Part shown: positions 8,451 through 17,690 of the stretch, piece by piece | How positions within the stretch are numbered: the stretch's first letter is position 1 | Layout of the letters: every line of letters begins with the position of its first letter | Origin: Vibrio gangliei | GTDB taxonomy: Bacteria; Pseudomonadota; Gammaproteobacteria; Enterobacterales; Vibrionaceae | Length of the DNA: 64,000 nt | Assembly (NCBI RefSeq): GCF_026001925.1 | Contig: NZ_AP021869.1 | Location: 1,364,001 to 1,428,000 of the forward strand | Direction: 5' to 3' | The notes under the pieces: model-generated | Seen by the model: only the letters and a program-made list of their open reading frames with translations | Told to the model about the DNA's origin: nothing | Databases searched by the model: none | Translations under genes and position numbers: made by a program

Positions 8451-10604
8451 ATGCTAAAAAAAATCACTTTACTCATTGCTGCGTTGATTTTGATTTCTCT
8501 ATTTTTTCATTTCAATTTGAATGATGCTCTGACGCTCCAGGGGTTAAAGCTACGTATGGATGAATTCATCCTCTGGCAACAACACTCACCCATCTTGATG
8601 GCATCCATTTTCTTTTGCCTATATATCGTGATTACAGCCTTATCTTTACCTGGTGCTGCCATTTTAACTTTAGCGGCGGGTGCTTTATTCGGGTTAACTT
8701 ACGGAGTGATCTTAGTGTCTTTCGCATCGAGCATTGGTGCGACACTTGCTTTTTTAGTCGCGCGATATATTTTGCGTGATTCTGTTGAGAATCGATTTTC
8801 TGAACGTTTAAAACAAATCAATCATGGCATTAAAAACGAAGGCGCATTTTACTTATTTACATTACGGCTCGTTCCATTATTCCCGTTCTTTTTGATTAAT
8901 CTCGTAATGGGGTTAACTAAGATGAAAACACTAATTTTTTATCTAGTCAGCCAGATAGGAATGCTAGCCGGTACGATTGTTTATGTTAACGCCGGTACCC
9001 AGTTGGCTCAAATTGAAAGCCTAGGCGGTATCTTATCCCCTAACCTTATCATTTCATTCATTTTATTGGGTCTATTCCCACTTATCGCCAACAAAGTGAT
9101 TCAGTACATTAAGAAAAAATGCGTGTATGCAAATTGGCAAAAGCCGAAACAGTTCGACCGTAATTTAATCGTTATTGGTGCGGGGGCCGCAGGGTTAGTT
9201 AGCAGTTATATCGCAGCGACAGTGAAAGCAAAAGTCACCTTGATTGAAGCAAATAAAATGGGTGGTGATTGCTTAAACTTTGGCTGCGTACCTAGTAAAG
9301 CATTAATAAAAAGTGCTCAAATGGCGCAAAATATGCGTCAGGCTGAACAATATGGCTTAGATAAACATGAACCGAGTTTTTCATTTAAACAAGTGATGCA
9401 ACGTGTGCACGATGTGATTAAGCAAATTGAGCCACATGACAGTATTGAGCGATATACCCATTTAGGTGTTGAAGTAAAACAAGGCTACGCCAAACTCATT
9501 GACCCGTGGACAGTAGAAATACAAGGTAAAGATGGCGCTTGTGAACGTTTAACCGCTCGCAGCATCATTATTGCTACCGGTGCTTATCCATTTGTCCCAG
9601 AACTACCAGGGTTGGATGATGTGGGTTATGTCACCAGTGATACTTTGTGGCAACGCTTTTCTCAGTTGGATACGCCACCAAAGCGCCTTGTTGTTTTAGG
9701 TGGAGGCCCGATTGGTTGTGAACTAGCACAGGCATTTGCCCGCTTAGGATCTCACGTTACCCAAGTTGAAATGGCGGAACGCTTACTAATACGTGAAGAT
9801 CCAGAAGTTTCAGAACTGGCCGTTAAAAGCCTCAAAGAGAATAACGTCAATGTACTCACAGGGCATAAAGCCTTGCGCTGTGAACAGACGGGTGCCAATA
9901 AACGTCTGATTGTTCAGAATCAAGGCCGTGAATTCGATATTGAATTTGATCAGCTGATTTGTGCTGTAGGACGCACGGCCAGGTTAGAGGGTTATGGTTT
10001 AGAGACACTTGGAATAGAAACTCACCGTACGATTCAAACTAATGAGTATTTAGAGACCTTATACCCCAATATTTTTGCTGCTGGTGATATAGTCGGACCG
10101 TACCAATTTACTCACGTTGCGGCACATCAAGCTTGGTACGCCTCAGTCAACGCGTTATTTGGTCAGGTGAAAAAGTTTACAGTCGATTATCGTGTTATCC
10201 CATGGACAACTTTCATCGATCCAGAGATTGCACGCGTCGGTTTAAATGAAATGGAAGCGCAACAACAAGGTATCAACTATGAAATCACCCGCTTTGAATT
10301 TAAAGAGCTGGATCGAGCCATTACCGAAAGCAGCACCAAAGGGTTCATTAAAGTCATTACCCCCAAAGGCAAAGACACCATTTTAGGCGTCACCATTGTG
10401 GCACAACATGCTGGCGACCTCATGGCTGAGTTTGTCTTAGCGATGAAGCATGGCTTAGGACTCAATAAAATACTTGGGACCATTCACGCCTATCCAACAT
10501 GGGCTGAGGGAAATAAATACGTTGCAGGTGAATGGAAACGTAAGCATGCACCTAAAACCTTGTTAAGTTTGCTCGAAAAATACCATGCTTGGCGTCGCCA
10601 TTAA
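8451..10604 (+). CDS. VTT (TVP38/TMEM64) membrane domain fused to a FAD disulfide oxidoreductase
   Basis: A 717-residue two-part protein. Residues 1-230 form a VTT/SNARE-associated (TVP38/TMEM64, DedA-like) membrane domain with ALSLPGAAILTLAAGALFG and the FTLRLVPLFPFFLINLVMG motif. From about residue 240 a class I pyridine-nucleotide disulfide oxidoreductase begins, with FAD motif GAGAAGLVSSY, redox pair GGDCLNFGCVPSK, NAD motif GGGPIGCELAQAFARLG, second FAD motif AAGDIVGPYQFTHVA, and a dimer-interface HAYPTWAEG near the end. The ATG at 8451 is preferred to an in-frame TTG at 8433. The reductase resembles the mercuric reductase/dihydrolipoamide dehydrogenase group but lacks a mercury-binding C-terminal cysteine pair. 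The substrate is unknown; the fusion places a redox enzyme on the inner membrane. Confidence 0.9.
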   Translation: MLKKITLLIAALILISLFFHFNLNDALTLQGLKLRMDEFILWQQHSPILMASIFFCLYIVITALSLPGAAILTLAAGALFGLTYGVILVSFASSIGATLAFLVARYILRDSVENRFSERLKQINHGIKNEGAFYLFTLRLVPLFPFFLINLVMGLTKMKTLIFYLVSQIGMLAGTIVYVNAGTQLAQIESLGGILSPNLIISFILLGLFPLIANKVIQYIKKKCVYANWQKPKQFDRNLIVIGAGAAGLVSSYIAATVKAKVTLIEANKMGGDCLNFGCVPSKALIKSAQMAQNMRQAEQYGLDKHEPSFSFKQVMQRVHDVIKQIEPHDSIERYTHLGVEVKQGYAKLIDPWTVEIQGKDGACERLTARSIIIATGAYPFVPELPGLDDVGYVTSDTLWQRFSQLDTPPKRLVVLGGGPIGCELAQAFARLGSHVTQVEMAERLLIREDPEVSELAVKSLKENNVNVLTGHKALRCEQTGANKRLIVQNQGREFDIEFDQLICAVGRTARLEGYGLETLGIETHRTIQTNEYLETLYPNIFAAGDIVGPYQFTHVAAHQAWYASVNALFGQVKKFTVDYRVIPWTTFIDPEIARVGLNEMEAQQQGINYEITRFEFKELDRAITESSTKGFIKVITPKGKDTILGVTIVAQHAGDLMAEFVLAMKHGLGLNKILGTIHAYPTWAEGNKYVAGEWKRKHAPKTLLSLLEKYHAWRRH

Positions 10605-10758
10605 GGATAAATTTGTAAAGGCAAATAGTTAAGATGAGTAGATTTTCGCTCATTAAGAAAAAGATACTGCGATTAATGCTTTAGATTCTTGTCTCAATTT
10701 CCTATAGTTACCTTACACTTACACCAAGGTCAGCAGACCCCAAGCAGTCGTGGTTATC

Positions 10759-12693
10759 ATGGAAGCTGAATTACTAGAAATACAAAATTTTATCGCTCAA
10801 TATCCGCCTTTCGATTCATTATCAGAAGAAAAATTAGCCTATGTCGCGAGTAATACTGAAATATCTTATTACCGTGAAAATACCCCTATCATTCAATTTG
10901 GTGACCACATTCAAGATCTTTATATGGTTCGCTCTGGTGTGGTTGAAATCTACCGTCGCCGTGGTGAACTCTATAACCGCTTAGACGAAGGCGATATTTT
11001 CGGACAAATGGGTTTATTGATGAATGGTAAAGTACGCCTGCCTGCGACTGCGACTGTTGATTCACTAATATATTGTATCCCAGCAGACGTTTTCCACGAG
11101 CTGTACGAAACCGAAGACACCTTTGCCGATTTCGTTGAAATTGAACACAATGCACGACTTAAGCAGGCTATCTCTGATAATAAAAACGCTAACGATCTCA
11201 CGACCTCAAAAGTAAAAACCCTTATTACGCGTGAAGCCTTCAGTTTAGATAAGCAAGCATCCATTCAAGAAGCCGCTAAATTGATGACCGATGAGAATGT
11301 GTCCGCTCTACTGATCACAGATGAAACCATTCATATTGACGAAGACCATGAAACTCAGGTCATTGGTATCATTACCGACCGTGACCTTTGTACGCGTGTA
11401 TTGGCTGAAGGCTTAGACCCAACCACGGCGGTTTCTGAGGTCATGTCGCAAGAATTGATAACGTTAGATCACAACGCTTATATCTATGAAGCCATGCTAT
11501 CGATGTTACGATGTAACGTCCATCACTTGCCTATTCTCAAAAACAAACAACCTATCGGCATTGTTGAAGTCGGCGATATCATTCGTTACGAATCACAAAA
11601 TAGCCTGTTGTTAGTCAATCAGATATTCCAGCAGCAAAGTGTCGATGACCTATCAACACTCTCTGAACAAGTGAAAGATAGCTTCGTTCGATTAGTCCAA
11701 GAAGATGCCAATTCACATATGATTGGCAGTGCTATGTCAGTGATTGGCCGTAGTTTTAAACAACGAATCATTGAGTTAGCTGAAACAGAATTTGGTGAGC
11801 CACCTATTCCCTACTGTTTTCTTGCTTTAGGCTCGATGGCGCGTGATGAGCAGCTGATTATCACCGATCAAGATAATGCGATTATTTTAGACGACAGCTA
11901 TGATGCTAACCTTCACGGTGAATATTTCGAAAAGTTATCTGAATTTGTCTGCCAAGGACTCGCTCGCTGCGGTTATCACCTGTGTACTGGTGATATTATG
12001 GCAACCAATCCAATGTGGCGTATGACACGCACAGAATGGGAAGAGTGTTTTGCTGACTGGATAGACAACCCTAATCCAAAAGCGTTATTGAACAGTTCTA
12101 TTTTCTTTGATTTGGATGGCGTTTATGGACGCGTAAAATGGGCAGAAAGTCTCAATGGGTTCATCGTGCGTCGTGCTCGTCGTAACAATCGATTCCTAGC
12201 TTGTTTAGCACGTAATGCGATTAACCGCACACCACCATTGGGCTTCTTCAAGGGCTTCGTGATGGAAAAAGATGGCCGCCATAATAACTCCATCAACCTG
12301 AAACGCCGAGGCACCGCTCCATTAGCCGATTTAATACGTGTTCATGCCTTAGCCGTTGGTTCTCGCGCTCAAAATTCATTTGAACGCTTAGATGATATTA
12401 AAGACGCAGGGATTCTACCCAAGGGGCGAGCCGATGATTTACGTGATGCCATGGAATACATTTCTATGGTGCGAATTCGCCACCAAGCGTTGGATGTTGA
12501 AAATGAAATTGAACCTGATAACAACATTGAACCCGATAATATGTCGGATTTCGACCGTCGTAACCTTAAAGATGCATTCCAAATTCTTAGTAATGCTCAG
12601 AGCTTTTTGAAATATCGCTATCACGGTAACTCATTCAAAAATACGCCACCGCCTGAAAACCAATCAAGCCTATTACGTCGTAAGAAAAAATAG
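10759..12693 (+). CDS. cNMP-binding/CBS-pair/DUF294 nucleotidyltransferase-like protein
   Basis: A 644-residue cytoplasmic protein. In order: a cyclic-nucleotide-binding fold (about 15-130, with RSGVVEIYRRRG and DEGDIFGQMGLL), a CBS-domain pair (about 155-285, with VIGIITDRDLCTR and PIGIVEVGDIIRY), a DUF294 nucleotidyltransferase domain (GSMARDEQLIITDQDNAI, the G-S and D-x-D pattern of GlnD-like transferases) and a C-terminal helical substrate-binding domain. This matches the family predicted to couple nucleotide sensing to nucleotidyl transfer; its substrate is unknown. ATG at 10759 is chosen over GTG at 10750. The exonuclease gene begins 5 bp after the stop, so the two are almost certainly one operon. 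Confidence 0.9.
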   Translation: MEAELLEIQNFIAQYPPFDSLSEEKLAYVASNTEISYYRENTPIIQFGDHIQDLYMVRSGVVEIYRRRGELYNRLDEGDIFGQMGLLMNGKVRLPATATVDSLIYCIPADVFHELYETEDTFADFVEIEHNARLKQAISDNKNANDLTTSKVKTLITREAFSLDKQASIQEAAKLMTDENVSALLITDETIHIDEDHETQVIGIITDRDLCTRVLAEGLDPTTAVSEVMSQELITLDHNAYIYEAMLSMLRCNVHHLPILKNKQPIGIVEVGDIIRYESQNSLLLVNQIFQQQSVDDLSTLSEQVKDSFVRLVQEDANSHMIGSAMSVIGRSFKQRIIELAETEFGEPPIPYCFLALGSMARDEQLIITDQDNAIILDDSYDANLHGEYFEKLSEFVCQGLARCGYHLCTGDIMATNPMWRMTRTEWEECFADWIDNPNPKALLNSSIFFDLDGVYGRVKWAESLNGFIVRRARRNNRFLACLARNAINRTPPLGFFKGFVMEKDGRHNNSINLKRRGTAPLADLIRVHALAVGSRAQNSFERLDDIKDAGILPKGRADDLRDAMEYISMVRIRHQALDVENEIEPDNNIEPDNMSDFDRRNLKDAFQILSNAQSFLKYRYHGNSFKNTPPPENQSSLLRRKKK

Positions 12694-12698
12694 GAATC

Positions 12699-13436
12699 AT
12701 GATAATGACAAAGAAAGGCGTACCGTTAGCCAAGTTACCGGATAATCAAACCTGGAATGAGTTTTTTGAGCACCAATCACAAGCAGCTAAAGATCCTCGG
12801 TTACAGCAATTCTATCAGGTTGGTGTGATTGCGGAAGATACCCCGCTTTCTAAAGTTGAATTCGTCGCGCTCGATTTTGAAACGACCGGCCTTGATATCG
12901 AAAAAGATGGCATTATCAGTATCGGGCTGATTCCATTTACTTTACAACGCATATACTGCAAACAAAGTAAGCACTGGTTAGTGAAACCACGTAAAAAGCT
13001 GAATGAAGATTCGGTTATCATTCATGGTATTACTCACAGTGATTTGTCTGACGCGCCAGATTTAAAGCGTATTTTGGATGAAGTCTTAGAAGCATTAGCG
13101 GGAAAAATAGTGGTAGTCCACTACCAATATATCGAAAGACAGTTTTTTTCACGAGCCTTAATGGAGCGTATCGGTGAAGGCATTTTATTTCCAATGGTAG
13201 ACACATTAGCCATTGAATCGGTTGTACAGCAGCAACTCGTTAGCGGTTGGTGGAATAAACTTCGAGGTAAAAAGCCCGCTTCTGTTCGCTTAGGCACCAG
13301 TCGCACTCGATATAACCTTCCTTCTTATCAACCACACCATGCATTAGTTGATGCCATTGCCACAGCGGAGTTATTACAAGCGCAGATCCTTCATCATTAT
13401 TCGCCGGAAACCCCGATTAAAGATTTATGGTTGTAG
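12699..13436 (+). CDS. DEDDh 3'-5' exonuclease (DnaQ-like)
   Basis: A 245-residue protein with the DnaQ exonuclease fold. Motif ExoI is FVALDFETTGLD (D and E ligands), ExoII is VVVHYQYIERQFF, and ExoIIIe is HHALVDAIATAELL, with the histidine that defines the DEDDh class. In ExoII the usual Asn/Asp positions read HYQYIE, so the metal-ligand aspartate is replaced by glutamate; this is a point to check. There is no polymerase or GIY-YIG partner domain. It starts 5 bp after the DUF294 gene, a pairing I recall from other gammaproteobacteria, sometimes near acetyl-CoA synthetase genes. An alternative ATG lies at 12705. Confidence 0.88.
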   Translation: MIMTKKGVPLAKLPDNQTWNEFFEHQSQAAKDPRLQQFYQVGVIAEDTPLSKVEFVALDFETTGLDIEKDGIISIGLIPFTLQRIYCKQSKHWLVKPRKKLNEDSVIIHGITHSDLSDAPDLKRILDEVLEALAGKIVVVHYQYIERQFFSRALMERIGEGILFPMVDTLAIESVVQQQLVSGWWNKLRGKKPASVRLGTSRTRYNLPSYQPHHALVDAIATAELLQAQILHHYSPETPIKDLWL

Positions 13437-13521
13437 TATTAAAGGTGTGTTTATCTTAATGGTTCATTACTAAGTGGCTATGGCTATAAAACGAAGCGGA
13501 TATAAAACTAAGTGGCTATAA

Positions 13522-13551
13522 AAAAGGTTGGCGATAATGCCAACCTTTTTG
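13522..13551. terminator. Bidirectional terminator between the exonuclease and BCCT genes
   Basis: An 11-bp stem, AAAAGGTTGGC with GCCAACCTTTT, has a 6-base loop and T-runs on both strands, between convergent genes. Confidence 0.85.
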
Positions 13552-13576
13552 TTTGATCGCTATTTGTCATGAAAAC

Positions 13577-15154
13577 TTAGCTGTCTTTAGGCTCAGTTTT
13601 CATACCAAGCACTAGGCTGATACACATAATAATCAGCACAAATACGAACGGTAATGCGGTCGAAATCGCTGCCGCTTGTAAGGCACCAATCGCATTAGAG
13701 CCTCCAACCCATAGAAGTGCCATCGCAGCCGCACCTTCAATAAAGGCCCAGAACATACGTTGTGGTACTGGCGCATCGACCTTACCACCCGCGGTAATAC
13801 TATCGATAACCAGTGAGCCTGAATCAGAAGAACTAATGAAGAACACCAGCACCAAACAAACGGCAATGATGGAGATGAACTTACTCAATGGAAGTGCATC
13901 GAACATTTCAAACATCGCCATTGTGGCATCGTTAAAGCCTTGCTGACCTAGCATGCCGACTTTATTAATCAATTGATCAATACCGACACCACCAAATGCT
14001 CCCATCCAAACCACAGTAATGATGGTAGGAATAAGCAGTACAGCAATTAAGAATTCACGTACGGTACGGCCACGTGATACACGCGCAATGAACATACCAA
14101 CAAACGGTGACCAAGACATCCACCATGCCCAGTAGAATACGGTCCAGCCATGCATCCAGTCTTCATCAGGACGATTAAACGGGTTCGACAGCGGAATGAT
14201 ATTTTCTACGTAGCTGATCAAGGCCTGAGGAATAGTGTTGATAACGATAGAAAAACTTACCGCGATGATGAATACCAACAATAAGAAGGCGGTGATCATA
14301 TTGATGTTACTCACAAGCTTCACACCACCATCAATGCCTCGATACACAGAAATACCAGCCATTACTGTCACTACAGCAATAATGATCAGTTGTAGTTCGA
14401 CACCAGAATCTATGCCAAAGACGTGCCCTATACCACTGGCCGCTTGTTGTGCGCCAAAACCTAATGAAGTCGCGAGACCAAATAACGTTGCCAATACCGC
14501 CAAGATATCAATGATATGGCCAGCCCAGCCCCAAGTGCGGTCACCCAAGATTGGATAGAAAACCGAACGAATCGAAAGAGGCAGACCTTTGTTATAGGCG
14601 AAGAAAGCTAAAGATAATGCCACAACAGCGTATATCGCCCACGGGTGTAGACCCCAGTGATACATGGTTGCACCTAATGCCAAGTCTTGAGCTTCAGGCG
14701 TGTTAGGCGTAACAGCGAGTGGTGTCCCATACCAATCAGTAAAATATGCAGCCGGTTCAGCCACACTCCAGAACATTAAACCGATACCCATACCTGCCGC
14801 AAATAGCATCGCTAACCATGATAAGTAGCTGTGCTCTGCAACCGCATCGTTACCACCAAGGCGAATTTTGCCGAATGGTGACACGATCATGAATAAGCAA
14901 AATAGTACAAAGAAATTGCCGGCTAAAATAAACAGTGAATCAAAGTTATTAATAATAGAGTTCTTTACACCGTCTAATGCACTTTTAGCCGTGGCGGGAT
15001 CCAAGATGAGAACAGCAAGTAAGAAAAGAATCGTTAATCCTGCACTGGTAACGAAAACAACGTTATGAACGTCGAATCCCCATTTTTGGACATTATCTTG
15101 CCCAACTGTATAGTCGGTACTGTCTATACTGTATTTATCTATACCTTTAGTCAT
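13577..15154 (-). CDS. BCCT-family betaine/carnitine/choline transporter
   Basis: A 525-residue protein with twelve hydrophobic segments. The BCCT signature is present: AAGMGIGLMFWSVAEP in helix 3, YHWGLHPWAIYA, and WTVFYWAWWMSWSPFVGMFIARVSRGRT-type helix 8 with the tryptophan/aromatic substrate box. The GMG segment in place of the GIG/GAG of proton-driven members is the pattern of sodium-coupled betaine carriers such as BetP and OpuD. It probably imports glycine betaine or a similar compatible solute for salt tolerance. The C-terminal tail is short, unlike osmosensing BetP or BetT with long regulatory tails. It is a single gene with its own promoter region of about 390 bp. Confidence 0.9.
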   Translation of the reverse strand: MTKGIDKYSIDSTDYTVGQDNVQKWGFDVHNVVFVTSAGLTILFLLAVLILDPATAKSALDGVKNSIINNFDSLFILAGNFFVLFCLFMIVSPFGKIRLGGNDAVAEHSYLSWLAMLFAAGMGIGLMFWSVAEPAAYFTDWYGTPLAVTPNTPEAQDLALGATMYHWGLHPWAIYAVVALSLAFFAYNKGLPLSIRSVFYPILGDRTWGWAGHIIDILAVLATLFGLATSLGFGAQQAASGIGHVFGIDSGVELQLIIIAVVTVMAGISVYRGIDGGVKLVSNINMITAFLLLVFIIAVSFSIVINTIPQALISYVENIIPLSNPFNRPDEDWMHGWTVFYWAWWMSWSPFVGMFIARVSRGRTVREFLIAVLLIPTIITVVWMGAFGGVGIDQLINKVGMLGQQGFNDATMAMFEMFDALPLSKFISIIAVCLVLVFFISSSDSGSLVIDSITAGGKVDAPVPQRMFWAFIEGAAAMALLWVGGSNAIGALQAAAISTALPFVFVLIIMCISLVLGMKTEPKDS

Positions 15155-15489
15155 AAAACCTCGTCATTCGTGACAATTTTGCCCACCAAACGCAATAATC
15201 ATTTGTCATCTAAACAAATAATTGTGATGAACATTTCGTTTTGGGTGATAAATTCTAACGTCAGGATAAAAAATATCCATAAAAACCTGCCTCTCGCCTG
15301 TCAATAGCTCAATTAATCACCAACACTGTCATTGTTAGAGTAAAAAACAAACCAAACACAGAACTGAACAACAGAAATTTACTTCGAGGTCGAATCAATA
15401 TTTCTAAGAAAATGCTTATGAAAGAAGGCTGTTCTAACCCATCTATAAGCTATTAATACTAGTTTATCTTTGCCAAAGAAAGCATCGGG
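15155..15489. other. Intergenic region upstream of the BCCT gene; no gene found
   Basis: AT-rich and without a credible ORF or RNA gene. A short inverted repeat, GGATA-5-TATCC, lies near 15263-15277. Presumably it holds the BCCT promoter, but I cannot place it. Confidence 0.5.
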
Positions 15490-15531
15490 TATAAAAAAAC
15501 CTTCCTATTGCTAACAATAGGAAGGTTTTTA
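15490..15531 (-). terminator. Terminator of the H1-like protein gene
   Basis: A 16-bp stem: AAAAACCTTCCTATTG pairs with CAATAGGAAGGTTTTT around a 4-base loop. It lies just after the minus-strand stop codon at 15546. Confidence 0.9.
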
Positions 15532-15545
15532 AAAAGATTCAGTTA

Positions 15546-15953
15546 TTAAGCTAGTTTATAGATAACTTTATTACCAGCAACTTGCTCTTTCACTACCAAG
15601 TTTTCATCAGCAAGTTTTTTCAAACCACCGGTCGCCCAAGCAGCCGCTTTCGCATCTTCTTGACCAGCCGCTAGCCCGATCTCTTTTGGACTAATACCAT
15701 CAGCATTTGCTGCAACAATATCTAAAACTTGTTGTTGCTTGGGCGTCAGCTTCACATCATTTGACGCTTCTACTGCTGCTTCAACTGCCGCACTGGCTAC
15801 TTTTTCAACTTTCGCTGTTGTAGATTTTACTTTAGCAACCGCTTTTTCAGCTTTTGGTTTAACTGTTTTCACCGCTTTTTCTGTTGCGGCTTTAGTTGCT
15901 TTGATTTTCTTTTTTAGTTTAAGTTGTACGTTGCGCTTATGTGCAAGTCTCAT
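15546..15953 (-). CDS. Lys/Ala-rich histone H1-like protein with C-terminal winged-helix-type domain
   Basis: A 135-residue protein. Residues 1-60 are a low-complexity Lys/Ala/Val tract with KAVKTVKPKAEKAVAKVK-type repeats resembling histone H1 tails. Residues 72-135 look like a small winged helix (LTPKQQQVLDIVAANADG, then PKEIG, KKLADENLVVKEQVAG). Such proteins are common in Vibrio and are often labelled MarR-family or DNA-binding regulators; the target is unknown. The start at 15953 has GGAGAA just upstream, so the five extra residues of a longer frame are dropped. A single gene with a strong terminator. Confidence 0.85.
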   Translation of the reverse strand: MRLAHKRNVQLKLKKKIKATKAATEKAVKTVKPKAEKAVAKVKSTTAKVEKVASAAVEAAVEASNDVKLTPKQQQVLDIVAANADGISPKEIGLAAGQEDAKAAAWATGGLKKLADENLVVKEQVAGNKVIYKLA

Positions 15954-16204
15954 TGAAGTTCTCCACAAAACACTAAAAATAGTGTGGTAAAAAATGTTGG
16001 GCGGTTTTATACCAAAATCTAAAACAAATTTACAGTCATTGCTGAAATATTAGCCGAATTTATTCCAATTTAATTGAATTCCGCTCATTTTCGTTAAAAA
16101 AACTATTTTACTATGTCATATTTCTCATGGTTTTATGAGGTAAATCATCGGAGCTATACTCTATAGCTAGTCATACTTTTTCATTCATCAAGTAAAGAGT
16201 CTGT

Positions 16205-16873
16205 ATGCAAACTAAGCATTTATTTCAACCTCAACCCCAAATTTCAAAATGGCTTCTCTATTTGATTTGGGCTCTCTTGATCAGCTTAACTTTTTACATC
16301 GATAGCAAACTCAATACCAAAGTGGCAGGTTTATTTTTTATTTCTTGCTTACTTTTTATCATCGCAATTAAAGAATATGTCTATAGTCAACAGTTAGGAT
16401 TAACCTTGACTGAAAGCCATTTTCAACAACATTTTTACCGTGGTGGTTGGGTATTACAATGGAGTAATGTCCGCCGGATTGGCGTAGTGGAATATCAAAT
16501 ACAAGATTGGACGACTTCTATTCCTTGGGTTGGTATTGAAATAAAAAACTATCAACCTTTTATAGAAAAAATGAGCCCCAAAATCATTACCAAAATATTA
16601 TTACATCAACGAGGTCTGTTGTATTTAGGGCTGAAGCAACATGGTCGGCAAGCAGAATTGGAAGACCATATTTTAAATGATAAACACTATGTCTATCAGG
16701 ATGGTACAACCGCAAAAGGCTTACAAGCGATGATGGCAAATCGCATGGCATTACAAAAGCAATTGTGGGGATACGATATATTTATTTCTGAGAATGACCT
16801 AACCATTGCTAAGGATGATTTAGTGGGTATAGCTCGTCGTTACTTAGCGGCAAGCCATACCGGTCACTCGTAA
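16205..16873 (+). CDS. DUF2982 membrane protein
   Basis: A 222-residue protein with two closely spaced N-terminal membrane helices (residues 15-34 and 40-58) and a cytoplasmic domain resembling a PH-like fold (VLQWSNVRRIGVVEYQ and later a helical part). It fits the DUF2982 family, which I recall mainly from Vibrio and Shewanella; no function is known. It is convergent with gloC. Confidence 0.75.
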   Translation: MQTKHLFQPQPQISKWLLYLIWALLISLTFYIDSKLNTKVAGLFFISCLLFIIAIKEYVYSQQLGLTLTESHFQQHFYRGGWVLQWSNVRRIGVVEYQIQDWTTSIPWVGIEIKNYQPFIEKMSPKIITKILLHQRGLLYLGLKQHGRQAELEDHILNDKHYVYQDGTTAKGLQAMMANRMALQKQLWGYDIFISENDLTIAKDDLVGIARRYLAASHTGHS

Positions 16874-16949
16874 TCTATTTATATTTACTATACCCAACTA
16901 ATGGCTCAATACGGGTTATTAGCAATACAATAAACTAAACTTCAGTTAA

Positions 16950-17603
16950 CTAATAAAGCGGCATTTCATCAGCCACAAATGGATTAGTTTTACGTTCTTG
17001 GCCAAACGTCGATTCAGGTCCATGACCAGGAATAAATCGTACGTCGTTACCTAATGGCCATAATTTGTTTTTAATACTGTTAATCAAGGTTTGATAATCC
17101 CCTTTCGGGAAATCGGTACGGCCAATAGCGCCATTAAACAAAACATCGCCCACAAAAGCGATTTTAGCCGATTGGCTGTATAAAACAACGTGACCCGGTG
17201 TATGGCCTGGAGTATGGATCACATCTAGCACTTCCTGACCAAATTCAATCTTATCACCCTCTTGTAGCCATTGAGTTGGCTCAAATGGGTCGATAGGTGG
17301 AAAACCAAACATCTGGCTTTGATTCATTAAGCCTTGTAACCAAAATGCATCATCGATATGAGGCCCAATCACGGGAAGATTCAAATCTTGCTTCAGCTCC
17401 GGCGTGCCACCAACGTGGTCTAAATGCCCGTGTGTTAATACGATTTTTTCTAATGTCACACCAAGGGTATCGACAATCGTCTTCAAATGGTTCACTTCAC
17501 CACCAGGATCAACAATCACCCCTTTCATGGTCTGGTCGCACCATACAATAGAACAATTTTGTTGAAAGGGAGTAACAGGAACAGATTGATATTTCAGGCT
17601 CAT
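16950..17603 (-). CDS. gloC: Type II glyoxalase / MBL-fold hydrolase GloC (YcbL)
   Basis: A 217-residue single-domain metallo-beta-lactamase-fold hydrolase. The zinc motif is THGHLDHVGG; further ligands fall in HTPGHTPGHVV, GDVLF and FIPGHGPES. The protein aligns end to end with E. coli YcbL/GloC (start VPVTPFQQNCSIVWC, end NPFVADEMPLY), which hydrolyses S-lactoylglutathione. It lacks the C-terminal glutathione domain of GloB. Confidence 0.9.
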   Translation of the reverse strand: MSLKYQSVPVTPFQQNCSIVWCDQTMKGVIVDPGGEVNHLKTIVDTLGVTLEKIVLTHGHLDHVGGTPELKQDLNLPVIGPHIDDAFWLQGLMNQSQMFGFPPIDPFEPTQWLQEGDKIEFGQEVLDVIHTPGHTPGHVVLYSQSAKIAFVGDVLFNGAIGRTDFPKGDYQTLINSIKNKLWPLGNDVRFIPGHGPESTFGQERKTNPFVADEMPLY

Positions 17604-17690
17604 ACAACTTCTCTCTATATTCTTCTAGCTTTGACATTCTAGCATTTGCCCAAACTATGACAGCCTGCCCCTGCTTTGACAAGCCGTGAT

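Noticed and set aside
13458-13520. A 13-base word CTAAGTGGCTATA repeated 38 bp apart after the exonuclease gene.
   Set aside because: Only two imperfect units in a terminator region; no clear function, so not listed as a repeat element.
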